NCBI RefSeq assembly: GCF_015624485.1
Contig: NZ_CP061378.1
Coordinates: forward strand, 6,076,001 to 6,140,000
Direction: 5' to 3'
DNA length: 64,000 nt
Origin: Bradyrhizobium genosp. L
GTDB taxonomy: Bacteria; Pseudomonadota; Alphaproteobacteria; Rhizobiales; Xanthobacteraceae
A model generated the notes under the pieces. The model saw nothing but the letters and a program-made list of their open reading frames with translations, was not told where the DNA came from and searched no databases. Below, one piece after another: positions 25,021 to 33,992 of this stretch (position 1 is its first letter; every line of letters starts with the position of its first letter). A program made the position numbers and the translations under genes.

Positions 25021-26706
25021 TTACGCCGCCCGCACCTTCTGCAGGAACTCGTCGACCGCATTGCGCAGCGCGCCGGACTGGGTGTCGAGCTGGCGGGCGT
25101 TCGAGAGCACGTCGCCTGCCGCGGTGCCGGTGGCGGCGGCCGCCGAGGTGACGCCGCCGATATGGGCCGAGATCTCGCTCGAACCGGCCGCGACCTGCTG
25201 GATGTTGCGCGCGATCTCGCGCGTCGCATCGCCCTGCTGGTCGATCGCGGTCGAGATCGAGGCGGTGATCTCGCTCATCTGCGCGATCGTCGCGGTGATG
25301 CCGCCGATCGAGGTCACCGCCTCGCCGGTGGAGGACTGCATCGCGGCGACCTGCGCCGAGATCTCCTCGGTCGCCTTCGCGGTCTGGTTGGCCAGCGCCT
25401 TCACTTCGGAGGCGACCACCGCGAAGCCGCGGCCGGATTCGCCGGCGCGCGCCGCCTCGATGGTGGCGTTGAGCGCCAGCAGATTGGTCTGGGCGGCGAT
25501 CGAGTGGATCAGCTTGACCACCTCGCCGATCTTCTCGGCGCCGGTGGAGAGCGCCTGCACGGTGGCATTGGTGCGCTCGGCATCGGCCACCGCCTGGCTT
25601 GCGACCTCGCTGGAGCGCGCCACCTGGCGGGCGATCTCGGCGACCGACGAGGAAAGCTCCTCGGCGGCGGCGGCCACGGTGCCGACATTGTTGGAGGCAG
25701 AGTCGGAAGCCGCACCGACGGTCGCCGCCCGCGCGCTGGCGTCGCTTGCGGTCGCGGTCATCGATTGCGCGGTGGTCTGCATGCCGGCGGCGGCCGAGGC
25801 CACCGAACGGACGATGCCGTTCACGCTACGCTCGAAATCGCTGGCGATGTTCTCCATCGCGGAGCGGCGTTCGCCGGCGGCACGGGCCTGGGTCTCGGCC
25901 TCGGCCTTTTCGAGATCGCGGATCCGGATCGCGTTGTCCTTGAACACTTGCACGGTAGCGGCCATCGCGCCGACCTCGTCGCCGCGGCCGACACCGGGAA
26001 TCTCGCCGTCGAGCTTGCCGTCGGCGATCTCGCGCATGCGGGTGCCGAGCAGATTGAGCGGCCGGGAAATGCTGCGGCCGATCAGCCAGGCGACCGAACC
26101 GGAGATGATGCCGATGCCGAGGATGGCCAGCCCGAGCAGCCAGGCGATCGGCCGCATCTTGGCGTCGATGTCGTCGAGATAGGCGCCGGTGCCGAGATAC
26201 ATGTCGAAGCCAGGCACGGCGACCGCGTAGCCGAGCTTGCGGATCGGGGTCTCCTGGCCGGGCTTCACATATTCATAAAACAGCAGGATCGAGCCGTTGG
26301 CCTTGACGCCGTTCATCAACTCCCAGGACAGCTTGCGGCCGTTGGTCACGACCTCCATCCGGTTGGTGCCGACCTGTTTCGGATCGGGCGCCAGCACGGT
26401 GATGCCGTCATAGCCGGTGCCGAACAGGTAGCCGGAGCCGTTGTCATAGGTCATGGCGTTGGCGCGCTTGCCGAGCTCCGCCATCGCCGCTTCCTTGGTC
26501 AGCTTGCCGGCGTCGACGTCCTTCTTGAGGCTTTCCGCGTAGTTCTTCGCCATTTCGACCATGGCCTTGGCCTGGTCGATGCGCGCATTGGTCATCTCGC
26601 GCTGGATCAGATTGATCGCGAGAACGCCGGCCGTGCAGAGGCCGACCAGGGTCACCCCGACCAAAATGCCGAGCTTGGGGGTGATCTTCAAATTTGACAG
26701 CTTCAC
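25021..26706 (-). CDS. Methyl-accepting chemotaxis protein with single Cache sensor
   Basis: This 561-aa chemoreceptor starts at a GTG after GGAG. Order: membrane helix 1 (about 11-31), a periplasmic single-Cache domain (about 35-185, [24 protein letters not shown]), helix 2 (about 188-208), HAMP, and the signalling hairpin. The conserved tip reads [20 protein letters not shown]. It senses small ligands and controls CheA. No che genes are nearby, so it joins a chemotaxis system elsewhere. Confidence 0.95.
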   Translation of the reverse strand: MKLSNLKITPKLGILVGVTLVGLCTAGVLAINLIQREMTNARIDQAKAMVEMAKNYAESLKKDVDAGKLTKEAAMAELGKRANAMTYDNGSGYLFGTGYDGITVLAPDPKQVGTNRMEVVTNGRKLSWELMNGVKANGSILLFYEYVKPGQETPIRKLGYAVAVPGFDMYLGTGAYLDDIDAKMRPIAWLLGLAILGIGIISGSVAWLIGRSISRPLNLLGTRMREIADGKLDGEIPGVGRGDEVGAMAATVQVFKDNAIRIRDLEKAEAETQARAAGERRSAMENIASDFERSVNGIVRSVASAAAGMQTTAQSMTATASDASARAATVGAASDSASNNVGTVAAAAEELSSSVAEIARQVARSSEVASQAVADAERTNATVQALSTGAEKIGEVVKLIHSIAAQTNLLALNATIEAARAGESGRGFAVVASEVKALANQTAKATEEISAQVAAMQSSTGEAVTSIGGITATIAQMSEITASISTAIDQQGDATREIARNIQQVAAGSSEISAHIGGVTSAAAATGTAAGDVLSNARQLDTQSGALRNAVDEFLQKVRAA

Positions 26707-26970
26707 GGGGGTCTCCAGGAGCGATGGGGAACGCGACGCGATTGGCGGATTTGATGAGGTTGAAAGTATTGATGCCCCTCACGGTAACGTGAGACATTTA
26801 CCCGTTGGTTACGGTGGCTCCCCGTAGAAGCCCGGAGGATCGGGCCGCCAGCCGGCCGGCAAGTGTGGAGCGCGCCGCCGGGGTCGCGTAGAAGCATCCG
26901 AGGCGACGGGTCCGCCCGTGGCCGAGAGAGCAAGAAGCAAGAACAGAAGACTTCAAATCGGGAGCAGACG

Positions 26971-28014
26971 ATGTCGAAATTCAGGGTGGTGACGCCGAAG
27001 GGCGCGAGCTTCACGGTCGCCGGCGGCGGTTATGACTATGAGCGGGAGGCGCTCGACCCGATCGGTGCCGAGATCATCGAGGCGCCGGCCAACGAAGCCG
27101 AATTCATCGCCGCCGCGAGAACCGCGGATGCGATCTACGCCAAGGGCATGCCGATCACCAAGGCGGTGATCGACGCGCTGGAAACCTGCAAGGTGATCAC
27201 GCTCGGCAGCGTCGGCGTCGACTCGGTCGACGTCAAGGCCGCGACCGCCCGCGGCATCCCCGTCACCAACATCCCCGACACCTTCATCGAGGAGGTCGCC
27301 GACCACGCCATGATGCTGCTGCTGTCAGGCTTCCGCCGCCTGGTCGAGCAGGACAAGATGGTGCGCAGCGGCCGCTGGGCCGAAGGCCGGCCGGCGCTCT
27401 TGAAGATTCCGCGCCTGATGGGCCAGACGCTCGGCTTCGTCTCGTTCGGCCGCGTCGCCCGTGCGGTGGCCAAACGCGCCGCGCCGTTCGGGTTGCGGAT
27501 GATGGCCTACGATCCCTTCATCCAGGAAACGCTGATGTACGACCACGGCGTGATCCCCGCGACATTGTCGGAGGTGCTCACGCAGTCGGATTTCGTCTCG
27601 ATGCACGCGCCGGCGCGGCCCGAGGTGCATCACATGCTGACCGAGAAGCATTTCCGCCAGATGAAAAAATCCGCCGTCTTCATCAACACCGGTCGCGGCG
27701 CCACGGTCGACGAGGAGTCGCTGATCAAGGCCCTGCAGGAGGGCTGGATCGCGCATGCCGCGCTCGACGTGCTGGAGAAGGAACCGCCGTCGCACAACAA
27801 TCCGATGCTCGGAATGGACAATGTTACCTTGACCGCCCATGTCGCCTCGGCCTCGGCACGTTTCGACGAAGCGCGCAAGCGTCGCGTGGGCTACGAATTG
27901 TCACTAGTGCTGCAAGGCATGTGGCCGGTAAGCTGCGTCAACCCGTCGGTGCTGCAGAACACCGCGCTGCGCCGCTGGCAGCCCGTCAGCATGGATCGCG
28001 GTCCGAACAGCTAA
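26971..28014 (+). CDS. D-isomer-specific 2-hydroxyacid dehydrogenase
   Basis: This 347-aa NAD-dependent enzyme resembles phosphoglycerate and hydroxypyruvate dehydrogenases. Catalytic residues are visible in NTGRGATVDEESLI (Arg), LDVLEKEPP (Glu) and LTAHVASAS (His). The nucleotide loop is unusual: LGFVSFGRVARAVA, where the usual GxGxxG has lost its second Gly. The start has GGGAG upstream. It precedes a sugar-type ABC importer by about 100 bases, so it may act on an imported compound. Confidence 0.88.
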   Translation: MSKFRVVTPKGASFTVAGGGYDYEREALDPIGAEIIEAPANEAEFIAAARTADAIYAKGMPITKAVIDALETCKVITLGSVGVDSVDVKAATARGIPVTNIPDTFIEEVADHAMMLLLSGFRRLVEQDKMVRSGRWAEGRPALLKIPRLMGQTLGFVSFGRVARAVAKRAAPFGLRMMAYDPFIQETLMYDHGVIPATLSEVLTQSDFVSMHAPARPEVHHMLTEKHFRQMKKSAVFINTGRGATVDEESLIKALQEGWIAHAALDVLEKEPPSHNNPMLGMDNVTLTAHVASASARFDEARKRRVGYELSLVLQGMWPVSCVNPSVLQNTALRRWQPVSMDRGPNS

Positions 28015-28121
28015 GGCGGGAAATGCGTGCTCGCGCGAGGTTCGCGCGAGCATGCGCAGCAAGGCCGAAGAGCCCTCACCGGCGATCAACGCCGGGAGGG
28101 TCACAAAGCAGGGAGGAATGC

Positions 28122-29468
28122 ATGAGGAACGACCTCACCCGTCGTGACGCGCTGGCGCTGGGGCTATCGGCGGCAGCACTGGCCGCAACCGGCGCATCCG
28201 CGCAGGAGGCATCGAAGATCAAGGCGGCCGACGCGGCGGCGCCGTCGCTGCCGATCGAGAAAGGCGCGTCCTTGCGCATGCTGCGCCCGGTGCGCTTCGT
28301 GCAGGCCGACGAGGACGTGTTCCGCGCCAACGCCAAGAAGTTCACCGACAAGACCGGCGTCGAGGTCAAGGTCGATTTCGTCGGCTGGGAAGACATCAAC
28401 CAGCAGACCGCGGTGACCTCGAACTCCGGCGCCGGCCCCGACATCATCATCGGCTTCGGCGACGCACCGCATATCTATATCGACAAGCTGATCGAACTGA
28501 CCGACGTCGCCGACTATCTCGGCAAGCGCTATGGCGGCTGGCTCGCGCTGGCGCAGACCTACGGCAAGCGCGCCAAGTCCAACAACTGGATCGGCCTGCC
28601 GTTCGGTGCCTCGGGCGGTCCGCTGGTCTACCGCAAGTCGCTGATCAATGCAGCCGGCTATGACAAGGTGCCGGAAGACCATGCCGGCATCCTCGCGCTC
28701 TGCAAGAAACTGAAGGCCGCCGGCAAGCCCGCGGGCTTCGCGCTCGGCAACGCCGTCGGCGACGGCAACGGCTTTGCGAATTGGCTGTTGTGGTCGCACA
28801 ACGCCGCGCTGCTCGATGCGGAAGGCAACATCATCGTCAACAGCAAGGAGACGATATCAGCGCTGAAATACCTGAAGGAGCTGTATCCGACCTTCATCGC
28901 CGGCACGCCGTCCTGGAACGACGTCTCCAACAACCGCGCCTACTCGTCGCAGGAGATCGGCCTCACCGCCAATGGCGTCTCGCTGTATTTCTCGCTGAAG
29001 AATGATCCCGCGACCAAGCCGGTCGCCGACGACACCGAGCATCAGTTCCTGCCCAAGGGACTGGCGCCGACCTCGCCGATGTCGGGCCTGACGTTGAACG
29101 CGATGGTGTTTAAGCACTCGCCCTACCCCAATGCGGCGAAGGCGTTCCTGCAATTCATGCTGGAGCATGACCAGTACGAGCCGTGGCTCAACGCCAATTC
29201 CGGCTATTGGGCGCAGCCGCTGGCGGCCTACGCCGATGCGGCGGTGTGGTCGGGCGATCCCAAGGTCGCGATCTTCAAGGACACGATGAAGAGCCCTTAT
29301 TACAACGGCTACAAGGGACCGATCTCGACCGCCACCGGCGCCGTCAACGCCGATTACGTGCTGGTGCAGATGTGCGCCTCGGTCGCAACCGATGCCGCGA
29401 CGCCGGAGGCGGCGGCCGCGGAGGCCGAGCAGCGGGCCAAGCGGTATTTCCGGCGGCAGGGGCGGTAG
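28122..29468 (+). CDS. ABC importer extracellular solute-binding protein (family 1)
   Basis: This 448-aa protein has a twin-arginine-type signal (LTRRDALALGLSAAALAATG) cut near ASAQEA. The mature part has the family-1 carbohydrate-binding fold (VDFVGWEDINQQ, GPDIIIGFGDAPHI, IGLPFGASGGPLVYRKS). A GGAGG lies 5 bases before the ATG. Two permease genes follow, so it delivers substrate to that importer. Likely substrates are sugars or polyols. This is a family-level inference. Confidence 0.92.
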   Translation: MRNDLTRRDALALGLSAAALAATGASAQEASKIKAADAAAPSLPIEKGASLRMLRPVRFVQADEDVFRANAKKFTDKTGVEVKVDFVGWEDINQQTAVTSNSGAGPDIIIGFGDAPHIYIDKLIELTDVADYLGKRYGGWLALAQTYGKRAKSNNWIGLPFGASGGPLVYRKSLINAAGYDKVPEDHAGILALCKKLKAAGKPAGFALGNAVGDGNGFANWLLWSHNAALLDAEGNIIVNSKETISALKYLKELYPTFIAGTPSWNDVSNNRAYSSQEIGLTANGVSLYFSLKNDPATKPVADDTEHQFLPKGLAPTSPMSGLTLNAMVFKHSPYPNAAKAFLQFMLEHDQYEPWLNANSGYWAQPLAAYADAAVWSGDPKVAIFKDTMKSPYYNGYKGPISTATGAVNADYVLVQMCASVATDAATPEAAAAEAEQRAKRYFRRQGR

Positions 29469-29488
29469 CCGGATTTCGACGTTTACGC

Positions 29489-29573
29489 CGTCATTCCGGG
29501 GCGCGAAGCGAACCCGGAATCTCGAGGTTCCGGGTTCGATGCTGCGCATCGCCCCGGAACGACAACTCAAGCC
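29489..29573. repeat. Intergenic palindrome, CGTCATTCCGGG type
   Basis: Inverted arms (CATTCCGGGGCG/CGCCCCGGAACG and CCCGGAATCTCGAGGTTCCGGG) sit between the binding-protein and permease genes. They could reduce expression of the permeases relative to the binding protein. A related copy is at 53095-53138. Confidence 0.8.
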
Positions 29574-29587
29574 AGGACAACCGTCTG

Positions 29588-30544
29588 ATGTCCGTAACGA
29601 CTCTTCCAGCCCGCACCTACGCGCTGCACCAGCCGAACTGGATCGTGCGCCTGTTCGACTACAAGCCGTTCCTGATCGTGATGTGCCTGGCGCCCGCGAT
29701 CGGCCTGTTGCTGGTGTTCCTGACCTATCCGCTCGGCCTCGGCATCTGGCTCGCCTTCACCGACACCACGATCGGCCAGCGCGGCATCTTCATCGGCCTG
29801 GAGAACTTTCAGTATCTGCTCAAGGATCCGCTGTGGTGGAACGCGGTGTTCTACTCGATCTTCTACACGGCGGTGGCCACGGTCGGAAAATTCGCGCTCG
29901 GCTTCTGGCTGGCGCTGCTGCTCAACAATCATTTCCCGTTCAAGAGCCTGATCCGCGCCATCGTGCTGCTGCCGTGGATCGTGCCGACGGTGCTCTCCGC
30001 GCTGGCATTCTGGTGGATCTACGATCCGCAGTTCTCGATCATCTCCTATCTCCTGGTCGACGTGCTGCATCTGCGCACCAGCTATGTCGACTTCCTCGGC
30101 TCGCCCTGGCCGGCGCGGTTCTCGCTGATCGTGGCCAACATCTGGCGCGGCATCCCGTTCGTCGCGATCTCGCTGTTGGCGGGATTGCAGACCATCTCGC
30201 CCTCGCTCTATGAAGCCGCGATGCTCGACGGCGCCAGCGCCTGGCAGCGCTTCCGCTACATCACCTTCCCGATGATGATGCCGATCCTGGCGATCGTGAT
30301 GACGTTCTCGATCATCTTCACCTTTACCGACTTCCAGCTCGTCTATGCCATCACCCGCGGCGGCCCGGTCAACTCGACGCATCTGCTGGCGACCCTGGCG
30401 TTCCAGCGCGGCATCGCCGGCGGCGAGCTCGGCGAAGGCGCGGCAATCGCGGTGTCGATGATCCCGTTCCTGATCTTCGCGACGTTGTTTTCCTACTTCG
30501 GCCTCGCGCGCCGCAAATGGCAGCAGGGAGAAGCCAATGACTGA
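29588..30544 (+). CDS. ABC sugar-type permease (MalF-like)
   Basis: This 318-aa membrane protein has six main spans. The permease loop EAAMLDGASAWQRFRYITFP matches the EAA motif that contacts the ATPase. The N terminus is cytoplasmic (YALHQPNWIVRLFDYKPF). Its last 8 bases overlap the next permease start, so the two are coupled. It pairs with the binding protein at 28122. Confidence 0.94.
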   Translation: MSVTTLPARTYALHQPNWIVRLFDYKPFLIVMCLAPAIGLLLVFLTYPLGLGIWLAFTDTTIGQRGIFIGLENFQYLLKDPLWWNAVFYSIFYTAVATVGKFALGFWLALLLNNHFPFKSLIRAIVLLPWIVPTVLSALAFWWIYDPQFSIISYLLVDVLHLRTSYVDFLGSPWPARFSLIVANIWRGIPFVAISLLAGLQTISPSLYEAAMLDGASAWQRFRYITFPMMMPILAIVMTFSIIFTFTDFQLVYAITRGGPVNSTHLLATLAFQRGIAGGELGEGAAIAVSMIPFLIFATLFSYFGLARRKWQQGEAND

Positions 30545-31439
30545 CGTCACCGCCTCGCCGGGCAACAGCAACGTCGCCAGCGCCACGCCGGACACCATGG
30601 CGTGGGAATCCCGCAGCCGGCGGATGGTGATGATCTATCTGCCGCTGGCCTGCTTCGTCGTGATCCTGCTGTTCCCGTTCTACTGGATGGCGATCACCTC
30701 GTTCAAACCGAACGCGGAGCTCCTGAACTACAAGGAGCACAACCCGTTCTGGATCACCTCGCCGACGCTGATTCACATCAAGCATCTGCTGTTCGAAACC
30801 GACTATCCGCGCTGGCTGAAGACGACGATGCTGGTCGCGGTCGGATCGACCTTCCTGTCGCTGTTCGCCTCGACCCTGGCGGCCTACGCGATCGAGCGGC
30901 TGCGCTTCCGCGGCAGTCCTTACGTCGGCCTCGGCATCTATCTCGCCTATCTGGTGCCGCCGTCGATCCTGTTCATTCCGCTCGCCACCGTGATCGTGCA
31001 GTTCGGCCTGTTCGATTCGCCGCTGGCGCTGATCCTGGTCTATCCGACCTTCCTGGTGCCGTTCTGCACCTGGCTCCTGATCGGCTATTTCAAGTCGATC
31101 CCCTACGAGCTCGAGGAATGCGCGCTGGTCGACGGCGCGACCCGGCTGCAGATCCTGCGCCGGATCACGCTGCCGCTCGCGGTGCCCGGGCTGATCTCGG
31201 CCGGCATCTTCTCCTTCACGCTGTCCTGGAACGAGTTCATCTACGCGCTCGCCTTCATCCAGAGCGGCGCCAACAAGACGGTGCCGGTCGCGATCGTGAC
31301 CGAGCTGATCACCGGCGACGTCTACCAATGGGGCGCGCTGATGGCCGGCTCGCTGCTCGGCTCGCTGCCGGTGGCGTTGTTCTATTCGCTGTTCGTCGAC
31401 TACTACGTCTCGTCGCTGACCGGCGCGGTGAAGGAGTAG
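30537..31439 (+). CDS. ABC sugar-type permease (MalG-like)
   Basis: This 300-aa permease has six spans and the EAA-type loop ELEECALVDGATRLQILRRI. Tyr/Trp-rich ends and WNEFIYALAF are typical of MalG-type proteins. It is the last gene of the importer cluster. No ATP-binding protein gene follows. A repeat element lies directly downstream. A shared UgpC/MsmK-type ATPase encoded elsewhere is the simplest explanation. Confidence 0.94.
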   Translation: MTDVTASPGNSNVASATPDTMAWESRSRRMVMIYLPLACFVVILLFPFYWMAITSFKPNAELLNYKEHNPFWITSPTLIHIKHLLFETDYPRWLKTTMLVAVGSTFLSLFASTLAAYAIERLRFRGSPYVGLGIYLAYLVPPSILFIPLATVIVQFGLFDSPLALILVYPTFLVPFCTWLLIGYFKSIPYELEECALVDGATRLQILRRITLPLAVPGLISAGIFSFTLSWNEFIYALAFIQSGANKTVPVAIVTELITGDVYQWGALMAGSLLGSLPVALFYSLFVDYYVSSLTGAVKE

Positions 31440-31460
31440 CGGGACGCGATCCCTCCCCAA

Positions 31461-31584
31461 CGTCGTCCCGGCGAAGGCCGGGACCCATACTCCGCGGCGG
31501 ATGTTGTGGACAGGACTCGTCGTTCCACGGGCACGTAATAGCGAGCATCGGTGGTTATCGGTCCCGGCCGTCGCCGGGACGACG
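31461..31584. repeat. MITE-like composite inverted repeat, core type A
   Basis: Arms at 31461-31489 and 31558-31584 flank a core that matches the 22111-22233 element in inverse orientation. It lies just after the second permease gene. Confidence 0.85.
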
Positions 31585-31619
31585 CTGATGTTGGTTTCCA
31601 TGGCACAAAGGGGTTGCCT

Positions 31620-31955
31620 TCATCCCGCGCTGTGCTTCGCCCGCTCGGTGATCAGCACCTCGAAACCTTCGAACTTGGGATGGCCGAGATAGAGGCTGCC
31701 ACCGGTGTCGTTGCCGGCGCGGGAATGGGCGCGGCGGAACGCGTCCGACCTGGTCCAGGCTTCGAATGCGGCCTTGTCGGCCCACACCGTATGCGTGGCA
31801 TAGAGCGTGTGGTCCTCGGCCTCGGGCCCCTTCACCAAATGAAACTCGATGAAGCCCGGGGTGTCGCCGAGATAGGATTCCCGGCTCTTCCAGACGGTCT
31901 CGAACGCCTGCTCCGAGCCCGTCTTCACCTGGAACCGGTTCATCGCGATGAACAT
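31620..31955 (-). CDS. Antibiotic biosynthesis monooxygenase (ABM) domain protein
   Basis: This 111-aa protein (MFIAMNRFQVKTGSEQAFE) has the dimeric alpha-beta barrel of ABM/heme-degrading monooxygenase-like proteins, with TPGFIEFHLVKGPEAEDHT and WADKAAFEAWTRSD. Some members act on heme or quinones, but the residues for heme degradation are not clearly present. The start at 31955 has GGAG 9 bases upstream. It is isolated between repeats. Confidence 0.8.
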   Translation of the reverse strand: MFIAMNRFQVKTGSEQAFETVWKSRESYLGDTPGFIEFHLVKGPEAEDHTLYATHTVWADKAAFEAWTRSDAFRRAHSRAGNDTGGSLYLGHPKFEGFEVLITERAKHSAG

Positions 31956-32019
31956 GAAAGCAGTCTCCTGTCTGCGGCGGATACGCCGTATCTCGCTGGT
32001 CGATCTCGTTGATAGCACA

Positions 32020-32124
32020 ATGTCATCGCCCGGGCTTGACCGGGCGATCCAGTATTCCAGCGGCGTTCCTTTTCAGACGAAAGGCTGCGGCGTACTGGAT
32101 GCCCGCTCAAGGCGGGGCATGACA
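32020..32124. repeat. Intergenic palindromic repeat, GGGCTTGACC type
   Basis: Paired hairpin arms (CGCCCGGGCTTGACCGGGCG and GCCCGCTCAAGGCGGGGC) bracket inverted CCAGTA/TACTGG segments. It resembles the element after msrB (2811-2893). Confidence 0.7.
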
Positions 32125-32148
32125 GCGAGTTTGTGGATCGGCCCGCCC

Positions 32149-33813
32149 TCACCCCGCCGGAACCATCACGACGCCCTTGTCCTTGGGCCAGCGCACCCGC
32201 CAGGCGAAGTTGATGTCTTTGACATCGCCGGGCCTGGCCTCGAACGCCCATTCCAGCACGCCGCGCCTGTCGCGGATGTTGGTGGTGGTCGCCGGCGTCG
32301 AGGCGGGCAGCATCTCGACCACGATGTCCTCGTTCTCACTGACCGGCAGCTGGTCCTGGATCGCGACCTTGATCGGGAAGTCGTGGCCGTTGCGCACCGT
32401 GGTCTTGAAGGCGCGCTCGTCGGTCTTCGATGTGGTCACGATCAGGCCGGCGGAGCCCTCGTTGCGCTTCACCACCGTGCGCTCGATCTTGACCTTGTCG
32501 TCGGCACCGAAGCCGAGCCGCACGGTCTCGTCCTTGGCGGTCGCCGCCATCCGGCCGCGGCCGACGAAGATGCCGTCGCGATAGATCGAGACCCGCCCCG
32601 GCAGCAGCGGCGCATCGTCGGCCTGCACGAAGCTCGCCTCGAGGAACGCGGTCGGGTCGATCACCGGCACCGCGCGGATCGCGAGGTCGGGCGTGATCTT
32701 CGTGGTCGAGATGCGCAGGCTCTTTGCGCCTTCATTGGCTGCGACGCTGACGCGGCCGGGGATCTTGAAACTGGCCTGGAAGGCGCTGGTCTCTGCGACA
32801 GCCTCGCGTTCCTCTGCGGGTCTGACGGCCATGTCGGCCATCGCCGCCGAAGACACCGGAGCCGGCATGGCGCGCTGCTGTAAACCGTCGACCGCCTTGC
32901 CCGCCGCCATCGGCAGCAGCGGCTTCGGGTATTGCACGAGCAGCGGGTTGAGGTCGGGCGCATTGCCGCCGCGCGCGACGTGCACGGTGGAAACGACCAG
33001 CGCGACGTTCGACCAATCCTCCCCGGTCGACTGCGTGATCTCGGCGCGCCGCACCAGCTCGAGCGCAGGCTTGCGGTCCCTGGCGCCGGCGTCGAGACGG
33101 GCGTCATAAACCGGCATCCAGCGGGCGTTACGCACCGCGTAGGTCACGCGCAACGTCGCCTTCGTCGCGGCGGCCGAAGCGACCTCGATCCTGACCTCGA
33201 GCTTGCTAGGCGGCTTGGTGGCGCGATCGGCCTCGAGACGCGCCAGCTCGCGATCGATGTCGCGCTGCTTGCGCGTGGCATCGCGGATGGCGTTGTCGGC
33301 GGTCGCCACCTCATCGGCGACGGCGGAGAACGCCGTGCGCCACTCGCTCACCGGACGCGCTTCGCCCTTTTCGCCGATACCGACCGGCGACGCCTCGGCA
33401 AAATGTTCGGCAAACTTCCTGCGCGCCTCGGCCGACGCGATGAGGCCTTGCAGATCCTCGCGCTGGTCCTTCAGCGCCTCGATGCGCTTGTCGATCTCCG
33501 GAAGGTTGGCCGGCGGAGCGAGATGCGGCGGCCGTGCGTCGATCGCGCCGATCGTCAGCGCTGAACCGGCCTCGCCCTCGACCCGCAGCGAAGACGGATC
33601 GAGCCCCAACGGGAAATCCTTCGCGACGAGCGTGTTGTCGCCGGCCGGCAGATCCAGCGTCATGACGCGGGAGACGCTCGCGCCGTCGGGATAGACGGTG
33701 ACGGCATCGACATTGGAGGCCGCATCGAGATCGGCCGCCTGCAGTGGGCCGGCAACCAGGGTGCTCACCAGCACGAGGCTGGTGGTGACGAGACAATTGG
33801 CAATCAATCGCAT
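32149..33813 (-). CDS. MuiA-like protein (DUF4140 + DUF4139)
   Basis: This 554-aa protein has a signal peptide (MRLIANCLVTTSLVLVSTLV, cut near LQAAD). An N-terminal DUF4140 region follows (VDAVTVYPDGASVSRVMTL), then a coiled coil (about 95-200) and a C-terminal DUF4139 beta region (ARWMPVYDARLD, STGEDWSNVALVVST, VEWRV-type ending). The family is called mucoidy inhibitor A, but the mechanism is unknown. GGAGG sits 6 bases before the ATG. An extension to 35091 would run through the neighbouring MFS gene and is rejected. Confidence 0.9.
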   Translation of the reverse strand: MRLIANCLVTTSLVLVSTLVAGPLQAADLDAASNVDAVTVYPDGASVSRVMTLDLPAGDNTLVAKDFPLGLDPSSLRVEGEAGSALTIGAIDARPPHLAPPANLPEIDKRIEALKDQREDLQGLIASAEARRKFAEHFAEASPVGIGEKGEARPVSEWRTAFSAVADEVATADNAIRDATRKQRDIDRELARLEADRATKPPSKLEVRIEVASAAATKATLRVTYAVRNARWMPVYDARLDAGARDRKPALELVRRAEITQSTGEDWSNVALVVSTVHVARGGNAPDLNPLLVQYPKPLLPMAAGKAVDGLQQRAMPAPVSSAAMADMAVRPAEEREAVAETSAFQASFKIPGRVSVAANEGAKSLRISTTKITPDLAIRAVPVIDPTAFLEASFVQADDAPLLPGRVSIYRDGIFVGRGRMAATAKDETVRLGFGADDKVKIERTVVKRNEGSAGLIVTTSKTDERAFKTTVRNGHDFPIKVAIQDQLPVSENEDIVVEMLPASTPATTTNIRDRRGVLEWAFEARPGDVKDINFAWRVRWPKDKGVVMVPAG

Positions 33814-33992
33814 GGTATCCCTCCGGAAGCGCCGCATCGCGCACGAGATGTCGAGGGTGCGCCCGGTCGACCGGCGCACCGCTCCTCGTGCTGAGACGCG
33901 GCGAGGAAGGAACTGGTTCGATTGAGGTGTCGGTGCGGCGCGACGGTGGCGCCGCCACGGCCGGCAGGTGGCGCGGCGATGTCTCTCGAACC

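Noticed and set aside
24943..26697. 584-codon plus-strand frame
   Set aside because: It is antisense to the chemoreceptor gene and is low-complexity (Gly, Asp, Arg, Ala), so a shadow.
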